A stretch of 64,000 nt of DNA from Platynereis dumerilii (taxonomy: Eukaryota > Annelida > Polychaeta > Phyllodocida > Nereididae). The notes beneath the pieces are model-generated. The model worked only from the letters and a program-made list of their open reading frames with translations, did not search any database and was not told where the DNA came from. The stretch's first letter is position 1; each line of letters starts with the position of its first letter. This document shows, piece after piece, positions 11,041 to 21,207 of the stretch. The stretch spans positions 47,085,289 to 47,149,288 of the forward strand of contig JAPTHN010000004.1 in NCBI GenBank assembly GCA_026936325.1. The letters run 5' to 3'. A program made the translations under genes and the position numbers.

Positions 11041-12552
11041 CCAGGTGAGATGTTTATGAATAATTCATGAACATTCATGAATGATTCATGAATTATTCAT
11101 GAATGTTCATGAATAAAAATTCAACTTGTTCATGAATGTTCATGCATATTCGTGAACAACAAATGGGACAGGTGCATGAAAAAGTGAATGTTCATGAACT
11201 ATTCATCAAGTTACCGAAGGGAAAATGTTTTCTTGATATTTGATGAATATTCATGAACTTTGATGAACTTGGTTCATGAAAGTTCATGAAGTATTCACTG
11301 AGTCGCACATGAGTCAGTGTGGTGTCAGTTCATGAACATTCATGAAGTAATCATCAAGAATGTGCCATAACTATTAATCAAGAGTCATTAATCTTGGTTC
11401 ATGAACGTTCATGGATTACTCATGAACAACAAAAATGGGACAGGTGCATGAAACATGAACATTCATGAACTGAATCTTAAATGTGTCAGTTCATGAACAT
11501 TCATGAAGTGATCATCAATGTATCAGTTCATGGACATTCATGAACTATTCATTGATTCTTGGTTCACGAATCTTCATGAATTATTCTTGAACAACAAAAA
11601 TGGGACAGGTGCATGAAACATGAACATTCATGAACTAATCATTAAATGTGTCAGTTCATGAACCTTCATGAACTGATGATCAATGTATCAGTTCATGAAC
11701 ATTCATGAACTAATCATCAATGCATCAGTTATATGAACGTTCATGAACTGTTCATGGACCACATACCATGATGGTTCATCAAAGTTCATCAAAAGTTCAT
11801 CACATTGTTTAAAGTACATGTACATATAAACAAAAGACACATGAAACCTAGCATAAATCAGCTTGCAAAGTCTTTTAAATCGCATATGCCTGAATGTAAA
11901 ATTTCAGTTAAATAACTCACTTGAATGAATAGCATGAATTATGACATCACACTGTCCTTGAACACATTGTCATTGAGCAAGTTTTGTCCCTCAGCTATGC
12001 CTCCTGCTTTTTCCTGTATCACATACACATTGTTGTCAGTCCTGAGCACTTTCAAAATAATCTATGACACCATCAAGTGCATCCTGAGAACGGAACTTGA
12101 TTTTGTGAAAAATGTCCATGATATTGGTAATCATCCAATTGATATGATTAGAAACTGTAAGCATGAGTCAGGCATGCTCTTTTTCTCCAAGGAAGTGATG
12201 AGAATTTTACTTCTGAATCAAACCACAAGGTTTTTAGACGGTTTAGTTTCAACTTTATCCTGAAGGTGGCTATTTAAATTCATGAAGTTTATTGAGTTCA
12301 TGAACATTCATGAACCACCGCAGAGGGATTTCACAAAAAAAAAGAAGTTTTTTTGTCCATCTGAGGTTCATCATTATTCATCTGAGGTTCATCATCAATT
12401 CATCAAAGTTCATGAACCTGAGATGATGAACTGTTCATGAACTAAGATCATGAACCATTTTTTATGAATCTTGACGGACTTTGACAGACATTCATGAACC
12501 GTTAATGAACATTCATCAAATTCACCAACTTCATGAACTACATCTCACCTGG
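11041..12552. repeat. TTCATGAA-palindrome block bounded by 13-bp inverted ends
   Basis: The block begins CCAGGTGAGATGT and ends with the exact mirror ACATCTCACCTGG. From the ends to about 11,810, and again from about 12,285, it consists largely of GTTCATGAACATTCATGAAC and variants, in which the 8-bp palindrome TTCATGAA recurs dozens of times. A longer unit with 'AATGGGACAGGTGCATGAAA' recurs near 11,161, 11,433 and 11,600. The central 450 bp is different and includes a possible short protein remnant. It may be a TIR element whose subterminal regions expanded; no target duplication is clear. Confidence 0.75.
11994..12190 (-). pseudogene. Possible short protein-coding remnant inside the TTCATGAA block
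   Basis: On the minus strand, just after a TTACAG acceptor-like site (about 12,157), a frame of roughly 40 codons reads protein-like sequence containing MDIFHKIKF and DGVIDYFESAQD before a stop near 12,040. It has no recognised family. The length is within chance expectation. It could be a remnant exon of the element's own gene or nothing at all. Confidence 0.15.
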
Positions 12553-12744
12553 GTCTAGCTGATATTACTAAATGGTGGGGACCAAACCGGTTGACACTTT
12601 TCTGTATGGGGCAACCAGTATAGTATGCTGGCTGCACAGCCAATACTGTACTATAACAAATCTTATCCTAAAGTTCAAGAAGCCAGCATAAAAAATTCAC
12701 ATAATTTTGATGAAACTATGGCAACCAGAAATGAAGGTTGGGGC

Positions 12745-13541
12745 TGGTAAATCCGTCCAGGTTGCTGGTAAATCCGTCCAGCAAGGATGGTAAATCCGTC
12801 CACAGGGCATAATACAGCCCCCACCTATCATATCTTATACATTTTTGAAATGTTGCAATTTATCAATTTTCACCAAGGATTTTGGGTTGATCTAAGAATA
12901 ATGGGACAATGATTACACGAAAAACAGAAGAATTAAATAATAGATGTCAAGTTTTATACAATCATTTCAATCGATTGCCCTAATAACAATTACAAATTTA
13001 TTTACACCAATCAAAGTGGTATCAATTGTTCCAATCTAATTTCTGTAATCAATTATATGCCAATTATGATTATTGCAAGTCATACAAGTACTCTGATGTA
13101 GGTGGACGGATTTACAAAACACCCAATCAATCCAGTTTTAATATGAGGATGACAATTCCGTCCACTTTCATTTCACTTGTATTTCCTTCCAAAGTGTCAC
13201 AACTGAGTAATTTTTTAAAAATTCAATAAAAATAATAAATTTTCTATCTTATTCATTGATTATTACATGAAATGCATTTGTCTGTTGATTTAAATAGGCC
13301 TACAAGGCCAACCAACCAAAATTCACAAAATGGCTGATGACATCACAGAGTTTGATTGTCTTTTATCTTTTGTTGTTAAATAGACCCAAAAAATTATTTA
13401 AAATGCTAAAAACCGCAAAATCTATTAAAACTGAATTTCTCTTGCTTTTAAAACTCACAAAACTTCAACAGATGTATTTTTATCCCCACATTAGAGGGTG
13501 GACGGATTTAGAATCCTGGACGGATTTACCATCCTTGACTC
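12745..13541. repeat. Cluster of GGTAAATCCGTCCA motifs in both orientations
   Basis: Three direct copies occur at 12,745, 12,766 and 12,788. Inverted copies occur at 13,101, 13,497 and 13,517, with a partial direct copy near 13,155. The outer parts 12,783-12,802 and 13,517-13,535 are mirror images containing AAGGATGGTAAATCCGTCCA. This may be a separate ~0.8-kb TIR element or the right end of the larger one described at 8,955-13,541. The interior is AT-rich and has no gene. Confidence 0.65.
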
Positions 13542-13954
13542 TATATATATATATGCTCCCTTGAAGCGTGTGAAAAAGGAGTAGCCACTCAGATTAAACT
13601 CCAATCCCCCCCCCCTCAACCAATGTATGAGCAGCTTGACTAAGCACCTGCGGGACTTTCTGATGTCAGACCACTATTTTGCAAAATGTTTTGTTATTTG
13701 ATTAGTCTACGAATATGAAATCATCCGTAATAAAGGCTATGTACTACAAGCCAATATAATACCAGAATTTGTCCAACATATTTCTATGAAGTTTTATTTA
13801 GCTATTAATTTCCAATTATCATATTTGTCATTCATTTGAATATTTAAAATTTATGTTGTAACAAACGTCATTGATATTTATAATTTCTGAAAGGAATGAG
13901 GTTGAAATTCTTTATCATGTGCATCTGATACCTGGAGTAAACAACATGTAATCA

Positions 13955-13985
13955 ATCTATCTATCTATCTATCTATCTATCTATA

Positions 13986-14025
<40 letters not shown>

Positions 14026-14138
14026 CATCCATCTATCCATCCATCTATCTATCTATCTATCTATCTATCTAACTAACTAACTAACTATCTATCTATCTAT
14101 CTATCTAACTAACTATCTATCTATCTATCTATATATAT
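13955..14138. repeat. (TATC)n microsatellite
   Basis: Near-perfect tetranucleotide run with a few CCAT and AACT interruptions, ending in a TA run. Confidence 0.95.
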
Positions 14139-14228
14139 ATCCTTCGTATCAATCAATCAATCTATGGTCTACTTATAATAAACGAAGCAATCAATCAATC
14201 CATTGATAAGTTAGTCAATCAATGAATC

Positions 14229-14275
<47 letters not shown>

Positions 14276-14304
14276 CCTATCTATCTATCTATCTATCTAT
14301 CTAC

Positions 14305-14396
<92 letters not shown>

Positions 14397-14397
14397 G
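14229..14397. repeat. (TATC)n microsatellite, second block
   Basis: About 42 nearly perfect tetranucleotide copies. The open plus-strand frame of repeated Ser-Ile-Tyr-Leu is a product of the repeat and not a gene. Confidence 0.95.
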
Positions 14398-14399
14398 GA

Positions 14400-14870
14400 T
14401 GATGTTAAAGGTGCAGCCCACAAATTAAGTTTTCAGTTAAAACTTGCATATATACATATATAATAAACTTCATAAATACTGGCAATGACTTTATTTCTTC
14501 AGTCCAGTTCATCCAGGACATTGAGGTCAGTTCATGGACCAATGCTTCTGTAGCCATATATCACTGCACATGTGCACAGTAATTGGCATCACACATTTAT
14601 CAGTTGAGCCCTTCCTGCTCATTGAAATTTATCTGCTTGCTTCTCAGGGTAAGCTGATCCCACTGATAACCCTTCAGTGATCTATTTAACTTCACACAGT
14701 GTCTTTCCAGATAAGATAATAATTAAGCTATCAGTGTATGCAGGTCTAAAGACTGAAATTAAAAGCAAGTTTTGATGTGCTATAAAACTTACTTGGAGAA
14801 AATAAGAAACTGAAAGAGGAAATGGAAAAGGGAAAAGAAAAGGCAGTACACTTAAATTTCTTCCTGCACC
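14400..14870. other. No gene seen
   Basis: Ordinary sequence without supported ORF or repeat. Confidence 0.5.
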
Positions 14871-14879
14871 AGCATTTTC

Positions 14880-15395
14880 GGCAAAAAATTCTGCAGTTCT
14901 GCAGGAAACTGCAGAATTCTGCAGTTCTGCAGAAAATTCTGCAGTTCAGCAGCTCCATTCAGTATTTTCGAACCTCTGGTACTATTAATGCATCTCATAA
15001 ATTGCAATGCATCTGCTAAGTTCAGACCTCTTTGACAAGGACTTGCCACTACTCAGGAAACGTTACTTGCAGTTTGGGGGTCAATTGGAGGTCTGAGGTT
15101 TTGGTGGGTTTTGGTGCTCGTCTGCAATGAATTCTGCAGTTGGACAGAAATTCTTCAGTTCTGCAGGAAATTGCAAAGTTCTGCATGAAACTGCAGAATT
15201 CTTCAGTTCTGCAAAAAAATCTGCAGTTCTGCAGGAAACTGCAGAATTCTGCAGTTCGGCAAAAAATTCTGCAATTCTGTAGGAAACTTCAGAATTCTGC
15301 ATATTTTTATTTGAAACTGCAGAATTCTGCAGATTTTTTTGAAACTGCAGAATTCTGCAGCTTCCGACAGAATTCTGCAGTTAGCTGCAGAAGTG
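14880..15395. repeat. CTGCAGAATTC palindrome cluster
   Basis: Degenerate tandem units of about 20-25 bp carry the 16-bp perfect palindrome CTGCAGAATTCTGCAG and partial forms. The densest parts are 14,886-14,945 and 15,127-15,390. Because the unit is self-complementary, both strands carry similar short frames (LQNSAV-type), which are not genes. Confidence 0.8.
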
Positions 15396-16500
15396 CATAA
15401 AACCTCCCAAGATGCATAACTCCAACAGAATTACAGATTTTGCTGCAGAAACCTTTCAGAAACACTGCAATGACTGAGGACTACCAAAACCCCGACCCCC
15501 CAAACCACAACCCCCCAAATCAATGTTTCCTTGGTAGCAGCAAGCCCAATGTCAAAGAGGTTTGAACTGTACAGATGCAATACACTGGAGGAAGTAACAG
15601 AGGTTCAGAAATCATGCAGGGAGCTTCATAACTGGGTCATTCTCAAATTTCGGGACAATTTGCGTCACTCTAGCTCCCTGACATTAATTTGAACGCGATT
15701 AATATCTGAAGCATCACTCTGCATCTGTCATTCATATTTCTATTTAGGACCACTGCATTTGGAACAAAAAGTCATTCATTGGACCTTTTTTTGTGCATTA
15801 TGTACAGGAATTCGTGCAAAATCAATGGTTTTTCCCTGTCACTGGACCTGACATGACAAAATCAAGTGTTTATTTTCCTCCTAATGTACCATTATATTCA
15901 AAGTTTCTTTGCAAAATGCATGAGAGTATAACTTTGAACTTATATTTAGTTCACATTCAAATTTTTTTGGTCTTATTTCATTGATTAAATTGATACAATA
16001 AACGTGTCACTAATTTATCAATTTTTTTTGTCAATTTGTCAATTTTTTTGTCCTTTGATTTTGTTGTTGTTCCTGCAGTCAATTTTTTACATCAAAATTC
16101 CCCTCTGTTACCACATTGTCCCCTCCGTTACAGGACATGTTTGCTATACCCTTTGTCCCGAAATTTGAGAATGGCCCATCTGCAGAATTCTGCAGCGTCC
16201 TGCAGATTTTTTTGAAACTGCAGAATTCTGCTTTTTTTTTTTTGCAGAACTGCAGAATTCTGCAGTTTTTTTTGCAGAGCTGCAGAAGTGCATAAAACCT
16301 CCCAGGCTGCATATCTCCAACAGAAATTTTTCAGAAACGCTTCAGTGACAGAGAACTTTAAAAAACTCCGATCGCCCAAACAACAATCCCCCACACCACG
16401 TTCCCTTGGTAGCGGCAAGCCCCATGTCAGAGAGGTCTGAAGATGCATTGCAATAAACTACAGGAAGTAACAGAGGTTCAGAAATCATGCAGGGAGTTGC
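15385..16500 (+). repeat. Direct duplication flanking a TIR element
   Basis: The segment 15,385-15,630 ('GCAGAAGTGCATAAAACCTC' through 'AATCATGCAGGGAG') recurs at about 16,273-16,497 with moderate divergence and a small deletion in the second copy. Between the copies lie the TIR element 15,634-16,177 and another CTGCAGAATTC cluster (16,187-16,297). A further small cluster follows at 16,497-16,580. Confidence 0.75.
15634..16177. mobile_element. TIR element with CATTCTCAAATTTCGGGACA ends
   Basis: Positions 15,634-15,658 and 16,153-16,177 are mirror images over 25 bp with one mismatch. The 544-bp interior has no transposase-like frame. A clear target duplication was not found. It sits within the CTGCAG repeat region, which looks like its insertion site. 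Confidence 0.75.
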
Positions 16501-16584
16501 AGAACTGCAGAATGCTGCAGCTTCCGGCAGATTTTTTTTGAAACTGCAGAATTCTGCTTTTTTTGTAGAACTGCAGAAAGAAAT

Positions 16585-17027
16585 TACATATTCCTCAGAA
16601 AAGGGGAGGAAGAGAAGAAGACTTAGTAAGAATGGAAGATGGAAGATAATAATGATACAAAAAGGAGCAGACAAAGAAATGAAGACAAGTTGTGAAAATT
16701 AGGAAGTCAGGCAAAGGAAGGAAAGTTCAGAGGAATGAAATGAGTCATGGAAAGTGAGAAACATAAGAATAGAAGAGTGAAGAGATATGTGTATAATGGA
16801 GAAAAGAAGGAAGGTTAAGAATAAGAGGTTTTGTAAATGGCAAATGAAACAGTGGATGTTTGCATTCAAACAAGGGAAATACACTCTTGCTCAGAAATAT
16901 ATATGGAATACAGGCAGAAGTCAAAAAGACACTATTTCATGATGGGTGCTGCAAACAGACTTATAACATTTTTTTAGATAGATTGGGTCAACTTAGCATC
17001 ACAAAGTGAAAATTTTATGAACTTGGA
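16585..17027. other. Purine-rich stretch, no gene seen
   Basis: From about 16,590 to 16,860 the plus strand is strongly GA-rich (AGGAAG, GAAGAAGA). No frame is convincing. Confidence 0.5.
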
Positions 17028-17123
17028 TGAAATCTTAAAAATTGGGGTCAATATTGGGATGAAATCTTAAAAATTGGGGTCAATATTGGGATGAAATCTT
17101 AAAAATTGCGGTCAATAATTTAA
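17028..17123 (+). repeat. 32-bp tandem repeat, three copies
   Basis: ATGAAATCTTAAAAATTGGG followed by GTCAATATTGGG is repeated almost exactly three times, the last copy decaying. Confidence 0.85.
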
Positions 17124-17269
17124 ACAATTAATGAAAGAAGAATCCATGGATCGAAAACCAGCCTTTGGCGATTGTATATTTTGGATTGAAATCATGAAGA
17201 GGGTGAATTATATATTATTACATGGATTGTTTTGTATTGAGCAGTGATTACCAGACTGATAGTGTTTGC

Positions 17270-18350
17270 TGCAAGCCATAAAGACTTTGAGGTGAACCCC
17301 TTAGCAAATGCCTATACCAAATTTCAGAACTGTAAGGGAAATACTAAAGTCACAGTGGGCAATTCTAAATATGGTGGCCATTTTGGCAGCCATCTTGGAT
17401 TTTTTCCAAAAATTTCTGAGTGGAACCCCAAAGGGAATCCCTATACCAATTACCAAATTTCATAAATCTAAGTGAAATACTGAAGTCACAGTAGGAAATT
17501 CAAAACATTGGTGGCCATTTTGGCAGCAGTCTTGGATTTTTCAAAAATTCCCGAGGGGAGTCCATAAGTGAATCCCTATACCAAATTTCATAAATCTGAG
17601 TGAAATACTAAAGTCACAGTGGGTATTTCAAAATACGTTGTCCATTTTAGCAGCCATCCTGGATTTTTCAAATAGATTTTGAGGGGAACCCCTAAGTGAA
17701 TCCCTGTACAAAATTTCATAAATCAAAGTGAAATAGTAAAGGCTCAGTGGGCAATTCAAAATGTGGCGGCCATTTTGGCATCCATCTTGGATTTTTCCAA
17801 AAATTTCTGAAGGATACCTCTAATTGAATTCTCATACCAAATTTCATAAATCAAAGTGAAATAGTTAAGTCACAGTGGGCAATTCATAACATTGGCCTTT
17901 TTGGCAGCCATCTTGGATTTTTCCAAAAATTTCTGAGGGGAATCCCAATGTGAATCCCTATACCAAATTTCATACATCTAAGTGAAATACTAAAGTCAGA
18001 GTGGGCAATTTAAAATATGGTGGCCATTTTGGCAGCCTTCTTGGATTTTTCTAAAAAATTTTGAGAGGCATCCCTAAATGAATACCTGTACCAAATTGCA
18101 TAAATCTAAGTGAAATACTAAAGTCACAGTGGGTATTTCAAAATATGTTGGGCATTTTGGCGGCCATCTTGGATTTTCCCAAATATTTTTGAGGGGAATC
18201 CCTAAGTGAATCCCTGTACCAAATTTCATCAACCTAAGTGAAATAGTAAAGTCACAGTGGGCAATTCAAAAGACGGCCATTTTGGCATCCATCTTTGATT
18301 TTTCCAATAATTTCTGAGGGGGTCCCCTAAGTAAATCCCTATAACAAATT
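17270..18350 (+). repeat. ~128-bp tandem array, about eight copies
   Basis: Each unit contains, in order, AAATTTCATAAATC, AGTGAAATACTAAAGTCACA, a GGCCATTTTGGCAGCCATC core, GGATTTTTCCAAAAATT and a GGGGAACCCCTAAGTGAATC-like segment. The cores lie about 128 bp apart from about 17,380 to 18,280. Units are 80-90% alike by eye, so the array is not recent. No coding frame is maintained. Confidence 0.85.
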
Positions 18351-18797
18351 TCACTTGTAAGTGTGTGAAATGGGTGATCAATAATCCTCCATTCAGTCAA
18401 AGCTAAACTGAACTGCTTAAGTTGTTGAAGCAAATTGTTTCTTTGCAAATTTTCTGTACTAACCAAATATCTTATATGTCTTATGTGCATAGTGAGGATT
18501 ATATCTTGCAAAGCAAATAATATTATAAAAAGTGTTTAATAAAAAACTATTCTGATTCTTGTGCTTACTATTCTGATTCTATTTACTGTAGACCAATGAT
18601 GAGTACTTACATTCAGCTGCAAGTCGACATCAATGACCTCACAACAAGTCCCAAATACATTGAAATTATATTATAGTCAATTTGTCATTGAGCAACTTGT
18701 GACCTCACTGGAGAGTGATATGACTTGGTCAGTGACTGTGGTTCATAATGTTCATAGGAAGTAGGCTATAGGACATGACCTCACTAACTGCTTACAG

Positions 18798-19034
18798 GTC
18801 ATAGAGTTGAACATGGCATGGATGGGTTTATGACCTCACAAGGAACATTTCAGTCCAATTCCGTAAGCACTTGTTTTTCATCTACTGTAACAATGTGGGA
18901 TGGTTTTGCCATGTGTGGGGAATGTAAGCCTGTGGCTGATAATGTATATCATCACTATTTCCTCATTCCAGATAAGGAGGGTGATAAAGTATTTAGCGAA
19001 CTGATATCCTCAGTGAAACAGATAAAGCAATTAG
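18798..19034 (+). CDS. Candidate internal exon, function unknown
   Basis: After a plausible acceptor (CTAAC...CTTACAG ending at 18,797) one frame stays open for about 75 codons. It reads HRVEHGMDGFMTSQ, then a Cys-rich part with CGECKPVADN and then FLIPDKEGDKVF and ELISSVKQIKQL. Composition is protein-like, unlike the repeat-derived frames elsewhere. A donor is not obvious; a weak GTATGG lies near 19,034. The next 20 bp begins a G-rich MITE and then an assembly gap, so any following exons cannot be seen. I do not recognise the family. Confidence 0.25.
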
Positions 19035-19051
19035 TATGGGAGAATATTATG

Positions 19052-19125
19052 CAGTGGCATAACCAGAGGGGGGGGGGGAGAAGGGGCAGAGGAGGGACTC
19101 CAGGGGAGCACCCATCCTCCCCCCC
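19052..19125 (+). mobile_element. hAT-type MITE left end, cut by the gap
   Basis: CAGTGGCATAACCAG followed by G runs matches the start of MITE copies A and B in this window. The rest lies in the unsequenced gap. Confidence 0.55.
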
Positions 19126-19625
19126 NNNNNNNNNNNNNNNNNNNNNNNNNNNNNNNNNNNNNNNNNNNNNNNNNNNNNNNNNNNNNNNNNNNNNNNNNNN
19201 NNNNNNNNNNNNNNNNNNNNNNNNNNNNNNNNNNNNNNNNNNNNNNNNNNNNNNNNNNNNNNNNNNNNNNNNNNNNNNNNNNNNNNNNNNNNNNNNNNNN
19301 NNNNNNNNNNNNNNNNNNNNNNNNNNNNNNNNNNNNNNNNNNNNNNNNNNNNNNNNNNNNNNNNNNNNNNNNNNNNNNNNNNNNNNNNNNNNNNNNNNNN
19401 NNNNNNNNNNNNNNNNNNNNNNNNNNNNNNNNNNNNNNNNNNNNNNNNNNNNNNNNNNNNNNNNNNNNNNNNNNNNNNNNNNNNNNNNNNNNNNNNNNNN
19501 NNNNNNNNNNNNNNNNNNNNNNNNNNNNNNNNNNNNNNNNNNNNNNNNNNNNNNNNNNNNNNNNNNNNNNNNNNNNNNNNNNNNNNNNNNNNNNNNNNNN
19601 NNNNNNNNNNNNNNNNNNNNNNNNN
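19126..19625. other. Assembly gap (500 N)
   Basis: Exactly 500 undetermined bases, a size commonly used as a placeholder. The true distance and the left edge of the adjacent macrosatellite are unknown. Confidence 0.99.
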
Positions 19626-20473
19626 GGGCTAAGATTGCCCAGCAGAAAAGCCGCAGATTTTTGGCGGGAAAAGCTGGAACACTGCATTGTTTGGGTGCCG
19701 GTGGCAGTTTAATGCCTTTCTGGTTGCCTTGCCTGTCGAATTGCATGGTTTTTTTATTCTAGGCCTCTGCATAGGCCTACGTTGCATTTGCATGCTAAAA
19801 GATAGGAAAACATGCCTTCCGGCCAGAATCAACCCGGAGGTATCCTGGCTAAATGTCTTGATATATTACTTATCAGCACTAGTAGAGTAGCATTTCCTGC
19901 AAAAATGATGAAAATCGCATCATTTCTCATTCCACAAAGTGGCAAAAAACTTCCGTTTTTGCCCTTTTTGAGAAAAATTCCCCCGTCGTGGCAAACTAGG
20001 TTAGAGGCCCGAAAGTGGCGCTGAACGATTTCCAGCATTCAGGCACATGACCCTGTATCACACATCAGTTACAATGCACCAATAATGGCCAATAACCGGT
20101 GGTGAATTTTGTCATTGCCCTGCGGTTGCTGGCTACCAGTGTTGCGCTACCTTTACACTTACAGAAAACCAGTGATTATCCAATGGTTGTGCCTCCCCCT
20201 CCTTAAATGCTGATTTTGGCCAGTAATAAATAGGTATCTGCTGAAACTCAGTGGTCAACTAGCTGTAGAAAGGCAAAATATTCCAAATTCAGGTAATTTC
20301 TATGCTGAATAAGTGGCGAAAGCTTAATTATAAAAATTTGAAAAGCAAGTATTATCTGAAACCCTAACCTAACCCTAACCCCAACCCTAACCCTAAACCC
20401 TAAACCTAACCCTAACTCGGGCAATTATTTTTTTTCAATTTTATTCAAAAACAAGAAGTTAATGCATTTTGAC
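19626..20473 (+). repeat. Left partial macrosatellite unit
   Basis: This is the 3' part of a unit, starting at the gap edge. It is the most divergent copy: single-base losses near 19,637 and 19,748 relative to other units disrupt the frame open elsewhere. The telomere-like tract lies at 20,359-20,416 and includes irregular CCTAACC spacing. Confidence 0.9.
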
Positions 20474-20867
20474 AGGCCCCATTTAAGCATGTAACTCCCG
20501 GAACTCCTTGACGTCCTGCAACTCCGCTATGTCCCACTAACTCCTGCTAACTCCCGTAACTAATCCATAACTCCTGCTAACTCCGCTAACTCCCTCTAAC
20601 TCCTGTAACTCCGCTAACTCCCATAACTCTGCTAACTCCTGCTAACTTCCGTAACTCCCACTAACTCCTGCTAACTCCCGTAACTCCCATTCAACTCCTG
20701 TCAACTCCCGGTAACTCCCGCTAAATCCCACAACTCCTGCTAACTCCCATAACTCCTGGTAACTCCCGCTAACTCCCAAAACTCCCGCTAACTCCTGTCA
20801 ACTCCCGTAACTCCCTGAAGTCCCAAATGGAGGCTCCGTTTGGGAGTTACATGCTTAAATGGGGCCT
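20474..20867. repeat. Inverted-ended TAACTCCCGC minisatellite (type copy)
   Basis: The left end AGGCCCCATTTAAGCATGTA and right end TACATGCTTAAATGGGGCCT are exact mirror images and extend a further 6 bp into the repeat (ACTCCC / GGGAGT). Between them lie about 25 copies of a 9-17-bp unit such as CTAACTCCCG or CTAACTCCTG. The other copies begin at 22,490, 24,524, 26,560, 28,592, 30,628, 32,668, 34,704, 36,738, 38,776 and 40,804. This looks like a small TIR element with an expanded core that became part of the larger unit. Confidence 0.9.
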
Positions 20868-21132
20868 CTCTGGCCAAAAAAGTTTTTTTATTATTTTTTG
20901 TTAAACAGAACTAAAACAGGAAAAAAAAAAGTTGTACTTCCAACCTAAAAAACACATATTTTCAGAACGTAAAGCCAGGTAACTTCATAAATAAGGGATG
21001 TAAAGTGCTATTCTCTCTCCCCCCCCCCCCCCCCATCCCCGCTGCTTAGCTGCCACAGTACGAAAAATGGTTGACATTTATTCCAGCAAAGTCTGAAATT
21101 ATGTGGAATCCGAGCGACATCTCAGCAACAAT

Positions 21133-21200
21133 CCTCTGTGGTGTAGTGGTTAAGGCGTCGGGCCAGCAATTGAGAGGTCCTGGGTTCAAAACCTTTTCAA
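21133..21200 (+). repeat. tRNA-like Pol III promoter of the macrosatellite (type copy)
   Basis: An A-box TGGTGTAGTGG lies at 21,139-21,149 and a B-box GGTTCAAAACC at 21,183-21,193, 44 bp apart. A 16-T run, the usual Pol III stop, starts 15 bp downstream. The loop region reads CCAGCAA, which would give an Ala AGC anticodon, but the anticodon and T stems do not pair well, so a working tRNA is unlikely. It resembles a tRNA-derived SINE head. Other copies start at 23,165, 25,199, 27,231, 29,268, 31,307, 33,344, 35,376, 37,414 and 39,442. Confidence 0.8.
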
Positions 21201-21207
21201 GTTAAAC

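Larger units (their letters stand above)
8955..13541. mobile_element. Possible large TIR element with TA duplication and GAGTCAAGG...AAATCCGTCCA ends
   Basis: At 8,955 the plus strand reads GAGTCAAGGAGGGTAAATCC preceded by TA. At 13,517-13,541 the mirror image ends GGATTTACCATCCTTGACTC followed by TA. The match spans about 25 bp with one mismatch. If these are two ends of one insertion, the element is 4.6 kb, interrupts the LINE and contains the hAT MITE, the GTTAG minisatellite and the TTCATGAA block. The alternative is two separate elements sharing an end family: extra direct copies of GGTAAATCCGTCC lie at 12,745, 12,766 and 12,788, and inverted ones lie at 13,101 and 13,497. LINE sequence could not be confidently recognised beyond 13,541, which weakens the single-element reading. 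Confidence 0.4.

Noticed and set aside
11925-12263. 112-aa plus-strand frame
   Set aside because: Composition is unremarkable and it overlaps a more protein-like minus segment; no splice or start support.
14222-14428. Ser-Ile-Tyr-Leu repeat protein
   Set aside because: Translation of a TATC microsatellite.
14746-16702. LQNSAV-rich small proteins
   Set aside because: Products of the CTGCAGAATTC palindrome, which reads alike on both strands.
18818-19762. Apparent 314-aa frame
   Set aside because: It is open only because it crosses 500 undetermined bases. Only the part before 19,034 deserves attention.
20359-20416. A true chromosome end
   Set aside because: The CCCTAA tract is about 60 bp, degenerate and followed by the next satellite unit. 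It is interstitial.
21133-21200. Functional tRNA-Ala(AGC) genes in tandem
   Set aside because: Position 33 is C instead of T, and the anticodon and T stems do not pair, so a tRNA-like promoter relic is the safer call.
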